This document shows, one piece after another, positions 34,701-49,700 of a stretch of 64,000 nt of DNA. The DNA is from Gigantopelta aegis (Eukaryota; Mollusca; Gastropoda; Neomphalida; Peltospiridae). Numbering within the stretch: the stretch's first letter is position 1; each line of letters begins with the position of its first letter. The stretch is taken from assembly GCF_016097555.1 (NCBI RefSeq), contig NC_054706.1, forward strand, positions 26,384,513 through 26,448,512. Reading direction: 5' to 3'. The position numbers and the translations under genes were made by a program. The notes under the pieces are model-generated. The model made no database searches. It was given only the letters and a program-made list of their open reading frames with translations, and was not told where the DNA came from.

Positions 34701-37700
34701 GTATGTGTGACGTCATTAAACATGGAGTCTGGACTCTATAAAAGTTTTATAAGCACAGGGCCAGGTTTTTGTTAACACTGCATTCTTTCAGAAAAATTGT
34801 TATTATACATGATTGAACAAATATTTTAAAAATGTATTTATTGCATTACAATTGATATAATTATGAAAATTTGACCACTTGCGGACATTAATGCTGCCTG
34901 GGTGTACAGTCGGTAGTAAAAGTCAATTTGTGACCGTAAAACCAGCATTAACGTCTGCAAATGGTCAAATACATAGTTATTCCCTGAATCACCACCACAC
35001 TGACTAGCTAAAGAAAGACAACTGATGTCTACATGTATATATGATTATAGCTCAGAGTACTGTGGACAACTGGGACAAATAAAGTGGAAAATAAAATGAG
35101 GACACACATCTTTTTCTGTTGGTCTGCCACCATTTTCTTTATATCTGTTTCAGTCACTTCAAAAAAGTCATCTGGTGGATCTGAAAGTAGAAATAAATTT
35201 CTTTAATTCAACTCAAAAGGATAGGAACTCAAGAAAAAAAAGCAGCAGCAAAAACTTTCTGTAAACCAGATTAATACTGAGAGATGTTTTTTCTGCAAAT
35301 GCACACCTTAGTACAAGCTTATAATGTTTAAATTTCACAAACAACTGTTGATATTTGTAATGAATATCTACAATGAAAATAATGCATACATATACATTTT
35401 GCGACTTGAGGTTGGGCATGAATAATATGAAAAATTTACCCAAACATTTTTTCCCCTCGATTAAATCTAAAATTACCAATATCTCAAAGAAATTAATTTT
35501 AAGTAATCTGGGCCTGTATTTTGGAAGCAATCTTAGTGCTATGAAATCATAAAATAATTGTAAGCTATGACATCACTATGATATGTGCTCTAGTGAAGCC
35601 ATAGCCTACGGTGTTTTTACAATTTCTTAGCGTTAAGATTGCTTTGAAAATATGGGTCCTGAATGACAACATGATTGAATCAATTAAAACCAATTCCACC
35701 TACCTTGTCCAGAAGCTGAATGTGATACAGGTTCATCCAGGTTATACAACACTGCCTTTCGGCTACATGGCTAAAATAAACAATAAATAGTTGTTGTTTT
35801 TATTTTGTCATATTTTTATATCAAAACCCAAAATAGTAAAAAATTATAAAACAAAACCCTCCAAACTCTCCCCCAGTAAACAGATAAAGTTTGTTTTGTT
35901 TAATGACACCACTAGAGCACATTGATTTATTAATTAATCATAGGCTATTGGATGTCAAACATATGGTAATTCTGACACGTAACCATCAGAGGAAACCTGC
36001 TGCTAGCATGACCACTTTTTATACAGATTAACCACAAAACTTTATGGGGGTTTTTCTGTTTGCATTTGGCCACAAAACAGCACACACAGCATGCTATATG
36101 TACAATGTCATGTAATATTCAGAGGAAACTCGCTACATGTTTTCCATTAGCAGCTAGGTTTCTTTTATATGCACTTTCCCATAGACAGGATAGCACATAC
36201 CACAGCCTTTGATATACCAATCGTGGGGCACTGGCAGGAGTGTGGAAAACCACATGGGTCTGCCATGGGGATTTGATCTTATGACCTGAGCACCCCAGAC
36301 AAGCACTATACAGATTAAACCCCACTCATCTTTTTCTGAGCTAATTCCATTCCCACCATTACAACAGAATTACATTATAGATTTAAAAAACCTGTTTTAG
36401 TGGGGTAAATATAGTATTCAAATGTTGACAACAAAACCAAAATACCTTAAAATGATCTCTCTTTACATCACTGGAACAAAAAAAAAAGAAGAAAAAAAGA
36501 AAAAGATTACTAAAAGTACTAATTTAACAAAAGAACCGTTACATTTAATGAATAACAATATTAACACAAAATACAAGTGTTTTAACACATACATCAACAT
36601 ATGAGAAATAGGTCTAAATTCAAAAACTTACTAACAAACAAAAGTTAACACTAAAATTAAAATCTTAATGTACAATTAAATGTGAACAATTCATCTGAAG
36701 AAAGCAATATTTGTAAGCAGTTGACCTACCGTATATCTTCGCCTATAAGTCGAAATTTTTTCACCCAAAAATTATTTTATAACTTGGGGGGTCGACTTAT
36801 AAGAGGGTAAAAAAAATTCACCAAAAAATATTACAGTTTTGGGGATTATTTTACAAGTTTTATTGTTGAAGTATGCCATGTATTTATACTCAAATATGTT
36901 AATTTGACACATTTATTTTTTATAACCTATTTTTTTTGGCATTAGAACGGTTTTGGTTATGCGAAAAGGCGTGTGATCTCACTCACATGCCAAGACAACA
37001 GTCCACTTAGTTAAATTAACAGTCATCACTAATAGCAAAAATGTAAACAATAATAACTACCTGTTGCCTGAGTTTATTTTGAAATCTGGTCACTGGCATT
37101 AATGGTTGTTCAAACAATGTTTTGTTGGTGATTAACTTCATGAATATTACTGAGCTTTAAAATAGACTGATCTCTGCAGTTCACTAGAGCAATAGGGACA
37201 CACATCATTTGGTACAAAAACCAGTGTACTTTCCAGAGTTATCCTCCTACATGTATTAATATGGCGGCAAAACGTGATACTTTCAGTTTTATCGTAGTGA
37301 TCTGTTGTCAGTGTTTATAAATAAAGTTGTTGTCTGTGCACAAAACCATCTGTACAGTGCCATACAGTAACAGTCAAACAGCTTTCACTCTCTACTAAGG
37401 GAATATTTTGTTTTGATGCTATGTAATAATGATAGTTTGATTGGAATAGTCTGATTATATTGCGATGTACAAAACGTGAAAACCGAAGTTTGTAAAATAA
37501 TTTTCTTTTGTTCAAATATTGTACATTATTGTTCTCATGTGCTGAAAATAAGAAATATTTCAATATTTATTAGTTGTTTTTCATGGGTCGACTTATAAAC
37601 GGGTCAATAAAAAAAATACGTTTTCAGGGCTTGAAATTAGGGACTCGACTTATAACCGAGATCGACTTACAGGCGAAGATATACGGTAATACACTGGAAT

Positions 37701-40700
37701 TTTTTTTTTTTTTTAACAATAACAATTCCTGCCACATTACTAGTAGAAAAACAATCTAGATTTATTGCCCCCTGCAATTTTGTACCTTTTAAATACAACT
37801 ACATACAGTAAAATAACATTTGCGTCATATTTATTTGTTACAAAAATTACATTTTAAAAATTGCCCTAGACAGGCTTATAATTGCCATCAGTGAACTGTT
37901 TCACCCATGGCAGATTTTGTTCTTACCTTTTGAGCCAAGGAAACAACCATATATAAATAAAATCTTCAAATTTCAGTCTCCATTACATAATGTTTACAAG
38001 GTACATGTAGTTTGTTGTATTTCTGACATAATTTAATTTTAAAAAGTTTATTTTGAATAGACACCACTAGAGCACACTGATTAATTATTTATCAGCTATT
38101 GGATGTAAATCCTTTGATAATAATGACATGTGGTCTGCAGAGGAAACCCCAACATACATGTATTTTCATTAGCAATAAATAAGAGATCTTTTATATTCAC
38201 TTCCCACGACAACACAGCAAATACCAAGGCTTTTGACATGCCAACCAGTGTGTCATGGAGTAATTAACAAATATCCTTAAAATCCACAAACGTCCACTAT
38301 CTATAGTCATTCCCACAGGGAGTGCAGTTTTCTTACTATGATACAATTTTGTACTATAAGTTATTTATTTCTGAGCAGATTTGTTTTCCTAAATTGCACA
38401 CAAAAATAGTGGGTTTTTTTTGTTGTTATTTCCAGATCACTTTTACTTTTCTTCTTACATCAAACCAAACAGAAATCATTTACAAAAAAACTAACATTTT
38501 TATATGTTGGGACGGACTATAGTTTGCGATGCATCAATAATAATTATATTTAGGATTTTACCTCTGGTCATTGCTGTACAAACACTTTCCCTTTGTGGAT
38601 TCTGGAAACTGAAACAGATCCGTAAAACAAGCTGTTAACCATGCACATACAGTGAGATCTCATTACTGTCGACTGTATGGCAGGGCCATAGCTAGGATAT
38701 TTAGAGGAAGGGGGAGGAGATAATTCTTGGAACAAAAGAGCATGGAAGGCCCAAGACACTAAGGGGTCCGGGGAAATTGTGAAATCTAGAGGCACTAAAA
38801 TACCATTTTGCAGTAATTTCAGGGAAGTTACATACTTAAAACGTCAGTATCAATAACCAGCTATTGTTAGTCTATAAAACGTCAGTATCAATAACCAGCT
38901 ATTGTTAGTCTATAAAACGTCAGTATCAATAACCAGCTATTGTTAGTCTATAAAACGTCAGTATCAATAACCAGCTATTGTTAGTCTATAAAACGTCAGT
39001 ATCAATAACCAGCTATTGTTAGTCTATAAAACGTCAGTATCAATAACCAGCTATTGTTAGTCTATAAAACGTCAGTATCAATAACCAGCTATTGTTAGTC
39101 TATAAAACGTCAGTATCAATAACCAGCTATTGTTAGTCTATAAAGTGCATGGATTAATAATGACTGTATGTAAAGAGTAATTGTCTCCCTTGAATTATAA
39201 ACCATTAAAATAGAAGCAGACCACCTCCCCCATCCACACACACACATGTATACTGGTGCATGTATGCCTATACACAAAAATGTTGCTCCAATCTTAATTA
39301 AATATCCTAAAAAATGGAATATTAACAAAATAACACCTTAAAGCTGTGAAAATTTGGCACCTGCGTGTTAAGAAAACAATAACAGAAAACAAAAACAGAA
39401 GTGTAAGACATTTTGTTTTGAATAATGTCATTGAATAAGCTGAATAACAAGATTACAAACAATGTTGCAGAGTGACAAGTTTGTTTTCTCTTTTGACTGT
39501 CGAAATGATGGGGATTCCAGGGCCTGTGCTTACAAAACCTGAGTTTTAACTCAAATCTCTAATGACATCATATGCATACAATTTGTGCGGCTTTAGTCTC
39601 AGAATCTATTAGTCTTGAGTTGTATAAGCACCAGATCAGATAACAATATAACATGTAACAGTAAAGTTTACCTTAAACTCAACAAGCTGAGGAAGTTATT
39701 TTGTTTGTTTAACAACATAATTATGGAATACTAAAGAACCCTTTAAACTCAACAAACTGGGTTTGTTTTGATTTAATAAATATATGTAATACTGAAGTTT
39801 ACTTTATAATTTAGTCAATAAATTGGGGTTCTTTTGATTTAACAACACATGTAACACTAAAGTTTAACTTGAACTCAACACACTGGGATAGGTTTTGTTT
39901 AACAACATGTAATATTAAAGTTTATACTGAATTCAACAAACTGGAGTAGGTGTGATTTAACATATATGTAACACTAAAGTTTAACTTGAACTCAACACAC
40001 TGGGATAGGTTTTGTTTAACAACATGTAATATTAAAGTTTACACTGAATTCAACAAACTGGAGTAGGTGTGATTTAACATGTATGTAACACTAAAGTTTA
40101 ACTTGAACTCAACACACTGGGATAGGTTTTGTTTAACAACATGTAATATTAAAGTTTACACTGAATTCAACAAACTGGAGTAGGTGTGATTTAACATATA
40201 TGTAACACTAAAGTTTAACTTGAACTCAACACACTGGGATAGGTTTTGTTTAACAACATGTAATATTAAAGTTTACATTGAATTCAACAAACTGGAGTAG
40301 GTGTGATTTAACATATATGTAATACTAACTTTAAACTCAACAAGGATTCTGAGAGTACCCCACAAATGTTCTTATCTCCTAAATTTAAGGGCCATACATT
40401 TACCTCTGTGAAAAGTTGATAAATCGTCATGGAAGTTAAACTTGATCTGAAACAGTACATGATAAAGCTACAGATGAAATTTCAGATCAACATCTCAAGG
40501 CAATGTGAAGGACGAAGATGAAATCTATAGTCCCCTCTGGTTGGACCGGTAGGGAACTAATAAACTGGGGTTTAATTACAAGCATAGTTATGTAATATTA
40601 AAGGTAACTTGGATCTCAACAAACTAGGGTGGTTTTGGTTCAACAACATACATTGTAATATGTAATAACAAAGTTTACCTTAAACTCCACGAACTGGGGT

Positions 40701-43700
40701 TGCTGTGGTTCTGATATGGGTTTTGAGACTGGTTGAATTTGCCTGGATTCTGCTTGACGTGTTGACTCACCCATCAACTGTGGCATGATTCTCTGTGCCA
40801 ACCTTCGGGCTGTCTGAAAATATAACACACCATTAACCACATACATCCACATTAAGCCAACTGCACAAGAAATTGGTTTGCTGTAACCCATCACAATTTT
40901 TTGATGGAGGTGGGGGTGGGAACTAGTTTTAAAAATACATGTACTAACAAACAACAAAAACAGTGGGCAGGGTGAGAGAAATGGAAAGGAATGTATGTTT
41001 AGTGAAACCCCAGCTATTAGATGTGTACATACAATGATAATGACAGTGAGAGAAGAAACTCACAGCTATCACACAGGTTACTTTTAGTGAAACTGTTGTA
41101 AGAGATCTGTTATCTACACTTTTCTACGGACAGGACAGCATTTTTCCATAAATATAGCAGCACGTATCACTGCCTTTATTTATGTCATGACCCATCGTAA
41201 CTCTGGCAAGCAATCTACAAGTGATCTACACTTCTAACCATAAACATGGAAAAGAAATGACAAAAACCGGCACTCCTCAATATGACAAAAAGAAAAAAAT
41301 GCACTCCTTAAGTTAGTCAGCGTTAATTAAGAAGGAAAATGTGATTTGTTTAAACAAAGGAGGCAGTGTTTCACACCCCTCCTATTGAATCGGTGGGTGT
41401 TAAGGAGCACAAATGCATTTACACCTCTTAATAAAATTAATGTTTGCAAAGGCAGCAGAGCAGAGCTCGAAATAAGAAGTAAGATATGGCCGGTTGTTAT
41501 TTTTCTAAAATAGCAGGGCAAAAGAAATATGGACTGCTAGAATTAAGACAGCATGTGGTGAAGGAAAGATAGTGTTTGGAAAAGTAGACCTCCAAAATGT
41601 ATTTTAGAGCATTATGGTATTAAAATATACCAGAATCACAAGCTAAATAGCAGGTGAGATAATCCTACCAACATCTGTCCCTTGAAAAAATTACCTGAGA
41701 TTTTTGATATGTTTAGCAGCTGAATTTCTATTTTGCCTGCTAGGTCTAACAAAAGTTTAGTTTTTTTCGCTTTTCGTAGGTCACTGTTTCGAGCCCTGCA
41801 GAGGGGTGTTAAAAAAAAAAAGACGTTTCTTTTGCTTAATGACACCACTGGAGCACATTGATTAATTGATCATTGGCTATTGGACGTCAAACATTTGATA
41901 ATTCTGACTCGTAATCATCAGAGGAAACCCACTACATTTTTCATAATGCAGCAAGGGATCTTTTATATGCACTTTCCTAAAGACAGGAAAGCACATACAA
42001 TGGTCTTTGACCAGTTGTGGTGCACTGTTTGGAACGAGAAAAAACCCAATCAGATGAATGGATCCACTGAGGTGGTTCAATCCTGCGATGCAAGCACCTC
42101 AGGCGAGCACTCAACCGACTGAGCTAAATCCCTCCCCAGGGGCGTTCAAAAACATTTCCAGTTTTGAGAAGTAAAACCAACCTGCTGTTCCTCTGGAGTG
42201 AGATCATTGAAGTCATCGGGTGTGATTATCTCCACTCCCGGAATATTCAGACTCCTGAGCCGTTCAATCTCACTCTGACTCTTACGCTGTCCTTCAGCAC
42301 CTCCACCTGTCACTCCCCTGCCACCTTTACCAGTCACACCACCCACACTGGCTCCCCCACCACCCATACTGGCTCCCCCACCACCTATACTGGCTCCCCC
42401 ACCACCCACACTGGCTCCCCCACCACCCACACTGGCTCCCACACCACCCACACTGGCTCCCCCAGCACTTCCCGCAGTCCCATCACCCGTACGGGAATGA
42501 CCAGCCTGCTCCACTTCCATCTCTTCATGATGGTTGTGTGTTGCGGAGGACATGGACTGCGTGTCACTAGTCTGAAAGTCCATCTTGGATTTGTCCATGG
42601 AGTCCGAACTGGAGGAATCCACCTGCATGGAGTCAGTCTTGCTGCTGTTTCTGCTACAAGTTTGAACACCGCTCATCTCCTCGGCAACTCTCCGAGAAGC
42701 AATTTCTTCGAGTTTGGCCTGTTTGGCTTTGTCCTTTTCCAAGCGCTGCACAATCTCAGCAAGCTCGCCGTCTTCTACAGATTTCCGAATGAACCTGACA
42801 CAGATAACATTAATAAATGAAATATGTAAACAGTAAAATCATGTAACCATTATAGATACAATAAATCATTTTGTATAAAAAAAATATGTAAACAATTAAT
42901 ATGCAGTCTCAATTTTAAAAGCATATAATCCTTAATTTTTCACCCAGGAAGAAATCCAGGCCTCGAATTTGACAAATTATAGGGCAAAGCTATTTAGCCT
43001 CGACCGGTGGAGATTTGTCTTTGTGTATTATGGCCAGATGGCAGAGCATCAAGACAAATTTTAACAAGTGTCTCAATATAACACACTAACACACATGCAC
43101 TGCATGTGTGTGTGTGCGTGTGTTCCAATCAATGCCCTACGTCCCCCCAGACACACCCCCCCCACACACACAAAAACAACACACACAAAAAACACGTAAA
43201 TAACTTGCATTTGTAAGATTGGTTATCGTATACCAATGAATGTGTATTAACCGACTCTATAGTTTAACTGGATTATCAAAAATTAGGGATAATGTCAATC
43301 TGTAGCTTACAGGACTTCATTTTTGTGAACCAATCAAAGTACAGATATTATATTTTAATAAAGATTTTAAGATACCAGAAAAAATAATATATATTTGTTT
43401 TTAAGTGATCTGCTAATGTGGGATAACATTATTGTGTTATTCTTTTATTTTTATCTTCTTAAAACGAATTGATCGCACTGATATCACAAGGTGATAAAAG
43501 CAGTTTTGTTTTATACAGGCAGTGTATATATTGTTAGTATTAGACCGGTTGTGGCGATATGGCAGGTATTACTGTACTCTATATTTAACAACTGACCTGA
43601 AAGTTGAAAAGGCAGGCAAACATTACATTGATCGCACATGTACATAGTCTGGGCATAGTTGGGGGTGGGAGGCGGTGGTGTCATCTGGAAGGGGAGTGAT

Positions 43701-46700
43701 AAGAATATTATGGTATGACTGTACAGCTGAACCTCTCTGATCACTCCAACTTAGGGGCAAAATTGTGTTTTATCTTGTACTTCTACTAATTTTTTTGTCA
43801 TTAGTACACAAATACTATTTTCTCTATATTCACTAAAGATACAATGAAAGTTTTAATATCACTGAATAGCTATATGTAAGGGCTTTCTAATGAGTATAAA
43901 TACTTGACCCAACATGCATTTTATAAACACAAATACAATAGAAAAGAAGAAGAAGGAAATGTTTTAATTAACAACACACTCAACACATTTTGTTTATGGT
44001 TATATGACGTCAGACATATGGTTAAGGACCACACAGATATTGAGAGAGGAAACCCACTGTCACCACTTCATGGGCTACTCTTTTCGATTAGCAGCAAGGG
44101 ATCTTTTATATGCTATATCCCAGACAGGGTAGTACATACTACGGCCTTTGATATACCAGTTGTGGTGCACTGGCTGGAACAACAAATAGCCCAATGGGCC
44201 CATCGACAGAGATCGATCCCAGACCGACCGCGTATTGAGCGAGCGCTTTACCACTGGGCTAGTGCTGCCCCCACAATAGAAAAGAAATCCTACCACTTAA
44301 ATTTGAAACATAATTCATCAAAAAGTCACTTTTCAAGTTATGTCATATTAAAATTTGGGGATATTTATTAGTATATTTATGTTTTTGAATTTGGCCAATG
44401 TATCCCCAGTAAAATTCACATTTTGCTTTGGAGGTAGGGGCTTATATATTGCTAAGCAACACATGACAAAATGGATATCAGAATTGGCCACAATTTATTT
44501 TATTAGGAATTGCAGAATAAACAAATAACAGTAAGTAAAAATCATCAATTATAATCCAATTAAATCTGCAACCGAGGACAAAATTTCTCACAGAAATAGT
44601 TGGTGCAGTCTCGTCCATCTATAGTGTTCTGAAAGATGTTACACACCTGAGAAGGGAATATAGGAGATCCACGACCTAATACAAAAGACATCCAATCTGA
44701 TTAAAACTAGCTCTACTGGTCTACCAGTAGATCTAACAGCATTGCATGGACTCCCAAAAGACATCCAATCTGATTAAAACTGGCTCTACTGGTCTACTAG
44801 TAGATCTAACAGCATTGCGTGGACTCCCATGTCCAGGTGACATTTCATCTATAAATAACAATTTAAATATCGACCAATTACACTTCGTCTTTTATAGCGC
44901 TATTCGGGAGCATACGAATTCTAAAAATATCGGGCGGGACTATTTATGCAATAGGCGAACTCGTTGGTCTATTTTAACTTTACAAAACAGGGGGAAAAGT
45001 GCAGTAATAAACTCTGGATTGTATATTAGTATAAACAGATTATAAACAGTTTTCTTTTTCGTCTTGAAACAAATTTTATATAAAATTTTATATTGAAATT
45101 AGTTTCCGGCATACTTCATAATTCACCCAAATCATTTCATATACCCTCAGCATAATCCCAAATGTTTTCAAATTCTTTTCAAATCACTGACATAATTTTG
45201 CAAGTAAGGTTTTGATTGGTCGAATGAAAGGTAAACTGGACATGAGCTCAAATGGGGTGCTGTTAGATCCACAGGTAATAGTAATTAACCAGTGGAACTA
45301 ATTTTAATTAGATTGAAAAGACGTCAAATCAGCCACTGCTTGAATGAATGAATGAATAAATGAATGAATGTTTAACAACACACAAGCAAAAAAAAAAAAA
45401 AAAAACTGATTGAATGAATGTTTAACGACACACAAGCGAAACAAATAGACATTGATTATTGGGTTTCAATAGCCAGTCTATTTTTGTGCTGGGGTGATAA
45501 TATGAGAGGTTATGATATTATTTTAAAAACTGACCATCCAGCTTTGAGGAATTCCAGTTATTAGAGGGTCCAGTTTTGAGAAGTTTCACTGTACTTAAAA
45601 TACATACTTCATTTTTTTTACAATGATCGATGTATATCAAAGTGTGGGTACTCATGAATGTAAAATTACCTGATAACAGCTTTTCCACCTGTTAATCCTA
45701 GCTGTCTTAATGACATCATCTGTATAGCCATCTGACCAACAACCTATATACACACAGGATTAGAAAAATGTTATATTAGAGCAATGATTACATCTTAAAG
45801 CCCACATGTAAACAGTATTTGTTAAAATAATGTTATTTGTAGAGAATTTTTGTATGACAATATTTATTTTTATTTATTTATTTATTTATTTATTTTATTT
45901 ATTTAATTATTTATTTATTATAATTCTGGGTTGCCTGTACATGACAGGTGCGTCGGAGCTGGGGCAGCAGGAGCAGCAGTTGCAGCTATAATATTTCAGT
46001 AAAAAACTGTCTAAAAACACTCCCCCTCTGCCTCTCCAATGTGAAATTCCTTCTGACGTCACTGCTTGTTTTGCTAATTGTATTATCCTCATTAAATAAA
46101 GTATTTATTATTGTTGTTGTCATCATTGTTGTGGATACTTATAATATTTGTGAATCCAGTTTTATTTCCTTCCCAAGTTATAAATGATAAAAAAATAATA
46201 AAATTTTGGTTAGTTATATTCCTATGTTCAATCATAGTCAAACATTTATTGGTTGGGTACTAGCGATTTGATGATTAATTATGAAATCAATAATGAATTG
46301 TCATTATTTTTTTTAACTAAAATTAGATTAAGAAATACATCTGAAATGTATACTTAAAGAAAACAGATAGTGACTAAGTATTAAACGTAAAATTAGCCAA
46401 ATCTGTAGCATCTACTCCATTAAACACAATAATTTCATTTAATTATATTTAACATTTAGTTAAGTTTTAATCATATTGTCACTTCAGCTGTCTTGACAGC
46501 TTGTCTAGGACAGAAGTTAATGGTTCGTAAAAAAAAGAAGTCTGCACTATGGCTTAATCACTACACGATTAAAGCTGGTGATTTGAAAAAACATTAAAAA
46601 TACAGTGAAACCCTACTAAATCGGACACCCACAGGACTAAGTAAAAAGGCTGGATTGAAGGAGTATCCAGTTTAGAGAGGTTCTGTTCTGTACTGATATC

Positions 46701-49700
46701 TAAAATAAAAATGGATCATGAAAAATATATCGGTCTGAGGGAATTTCAGTTCACAGAGAGTCCATGTTAGAGGGGTTTCACTGTATATATAGAATACTAT
46801 ATTATTTTTTGCAAGATATCATTTTACGAAACAAGTGAACTTCTTATGTTAGTATCTGACCAAACGAATGTGAATGGGAAGTTCACAATTTTCGTAAAAA
46901 TCATATTTGAGTGAAAGCGAGTGTGGTATTATATTTATTACCCACCTTTAAATAATGTAAAATCTGACATTACTTCCAACATAACCCCACGAGGTGCGGG
47001 AATGCACAGAACTATGACCAGGGAAGATGACAATGCTTACCGAAATGATGTCATTTTAGCAACTAATACGCAGCTGGTGATGTATATGAAATTTGTACGA
47101 CACACCCAGATGTTCTCAAAGTGGGTAATAAATGTATTTATTATCTAAATATTTCAAAATATATAGGGAAATATAACCAGTATGACACACACTTACCAAA
47201 AGGACCTCATTTCTGAAAATGATGTCATTTCATTGTCTCCTTCTAGTTACGTTTGACATGTTTTACCATGGTCATAATAAATTATGGATAAAATACAAAT
47301 TATTACACTTGCGTGTGAATCGTACTGATTTTCGAAACTCCTGTCAGGATTCATGTATTACACTTGCTCTCACTTGGGCAATCCACAAATCCTGACACAA
47401 GTTTCGTAAAATCAGTATGACACACAAGCGTGTATAATAAACTCTCTATATGTACCTCTTCTCTCATGTAGATACAAACAGGGTGAAGTGGAGGATTCTG
47501 GGTGCTGTCAACAGCAGTCAGTTTGTTCTTGTAGGCACTACAAATATTAAAAACAAAGCACTGACATGATCTCACGATACACGCTAATAAACTTCATGGA
47601 ATACTGTGAAATCACTTCATTCATGGTTGTCAAATTTTGTGTAACTCATGAAGTAGTGCAGTCAACGAATTTAATAACACCACAAAAATATAATAAATGT
47701 ATACAAATGTCATATAATACAAATTAAAGATCCAACTTTTTCAATCCACGAATTTAAGTACCCAACAAAATGCTAAAAGGGAGAATTTTTTTAATGACAA
47801 AAAGAAACTATCAGTATATAATATATAAATACAATGTATACTCAAAGGCAAAAGTTATTGTGACATGGATTGTTTGGAGTAATAAATTTGTGAATGGATT
47901 TTTGAATGTAAACCAGAGAAAATGTGCATTAAACAGCTCAAAGAAATACAACCAAGCAGTTGTTGCAGCAATTGCATGCTTTGTGCAAGAAACATGGAAT
48001 ATTCGGGAGAAACACTATCCAGTGTTCACCATAAAAGGCCAGACATTCAGTCGAAAATCATTGCCACTCTGTGCAGCCTTCAGAAGTCCAGAAGTCAGAA
48101 AAACACCATTAGTGAACAGTTTGATGCAATTTCGTCATGCCACGCCTCAGTGAAAATGACAGTGGCAAGTCATAGGGATGTTTGAATCTGAGACCTCGCA
48201 GCATGACGTCACATGTCAATTCAACATCCACAGAAACACCATATGGCACTTATGGCAACAATATCAACAATATCAGGGACCGTCCCTGTAGCGGCCGACC
48301 ACCCATGACATCCCCTCACCAAGATACATGGATCCGAACCACGCATCTGCGAAACAGGTTCCAACCAGCAACCCTCCCAGCCCGTACCATCCCTTTCTCC
48401 AGCGTTTAGTGGCCTCAATGAGATGACGGTGCCAGGCCTGTATCAATGCTCAAGATGGACACTCTAGCTACTGACTGTGTGAGCTTCGCTCTGAACCCCT
48501 ACTAGTGATGTGGCTCATTTGCATATGGCAGGTGAGCCCTTTTCATGGACTATTGCTTGTTTCCATATCTTCGGACATTTCTCTTTCCGTGTTATAACGT
48601 TTCATACACGGCAGTAAAAACTTATCATCAGTTATCTTTGTCTTTTGTGTGTCACAATAACTTTTGCCTTTTAGTATATTTAAAAAAAAAACCTACATTA
48701 ATATGAATGTTTTGACTACTTGTCTGGTTGGTATTTCCAGTACTGCAAGACATCCCAATATGACATCAGAACATCCCAATATGACATAAGGACATCCCAA
48801 TACGTCATAGGTTGAAAGGCTTGACTGAAATAACCACTTACAGCTCTACCTGCCTGGCTGGTTTTCCCAGTACATCTTGATATAACATCAGGACATCCTT
48901 ATATGACATCAGGACATGCCAGTGTGACATCAGGGCGTGCCACAGTGGCATAAGGACATCCCAATGTGACATAGTTTGAAGGTTTTGATTAGAACAATCA
49001 GTCATGTCTAGCTGGTTTTCCAGTACAGCAAGACATCCCAATGTGACATCAGGGCATCCCAATCTGACACCAGGACTTCCCAATGTGACATAGGTTTAAG
49101 AGTTTGATAAATATAACCACTCAAGGCTCTACCTGTCTGGTTGGTTTTCCCAGTACACTATGACTTTCCAATATGATATCAGGACATACCAATGTGACAT
49201 AGGTTTAAGAGTTTGATAAAAAATAACCACTCAAGGCTCTACCTGTCAGGTTGGTTTTCCTAGTACAATAGGACATCCCAATATAACATCAGGACATCCC
49301 AATGTGACATAGGTTGGAGAGATTGATACAAATAACCACTCAAGGTCCTAGATTCCCAGTCTGGGGCTCCACGCGGTAAGACGTGTTTGTTTCGCTTGTG
49401 CGCACTGCACGAGCTTTCGTGTGCTCGACTTGGAGGTCCTTCATTTTGTTGTTTTCGTCAGAGAAATGAAGTTTTCTACTGGGATGTATGCGGCCATTGG
49501 AACTGATTGAATGCTGGAACGCTTCTCGTTTCGACAGCCTGCACCACCAGGAATGATTCTTTTTTAGCGAGATTCCTTGCCTCCACGTCATTTCTCCGTC
49601 TGACTGTCGACTTGTTTTTTTCGTGACTCGTATGACGGCATTCTGCAGAACGCCACGGTTGTTCGCGTTTAGTCTCTACATGTCCGAGCCTGTCCTAGCA

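Noticed and set aside
42164..42820. 218-codon plus-strand ORF rich in TTHTGSP repeats
   Set aside because: It is the antisense shadow of the Gly-rich minisatellite in ASPSCR1 exon 6.
47770..48153. 127-codon ORF as a host gene
   Set aside because: It reads through the inverted end of the Tc1/mariner relic and has no recognised domain.
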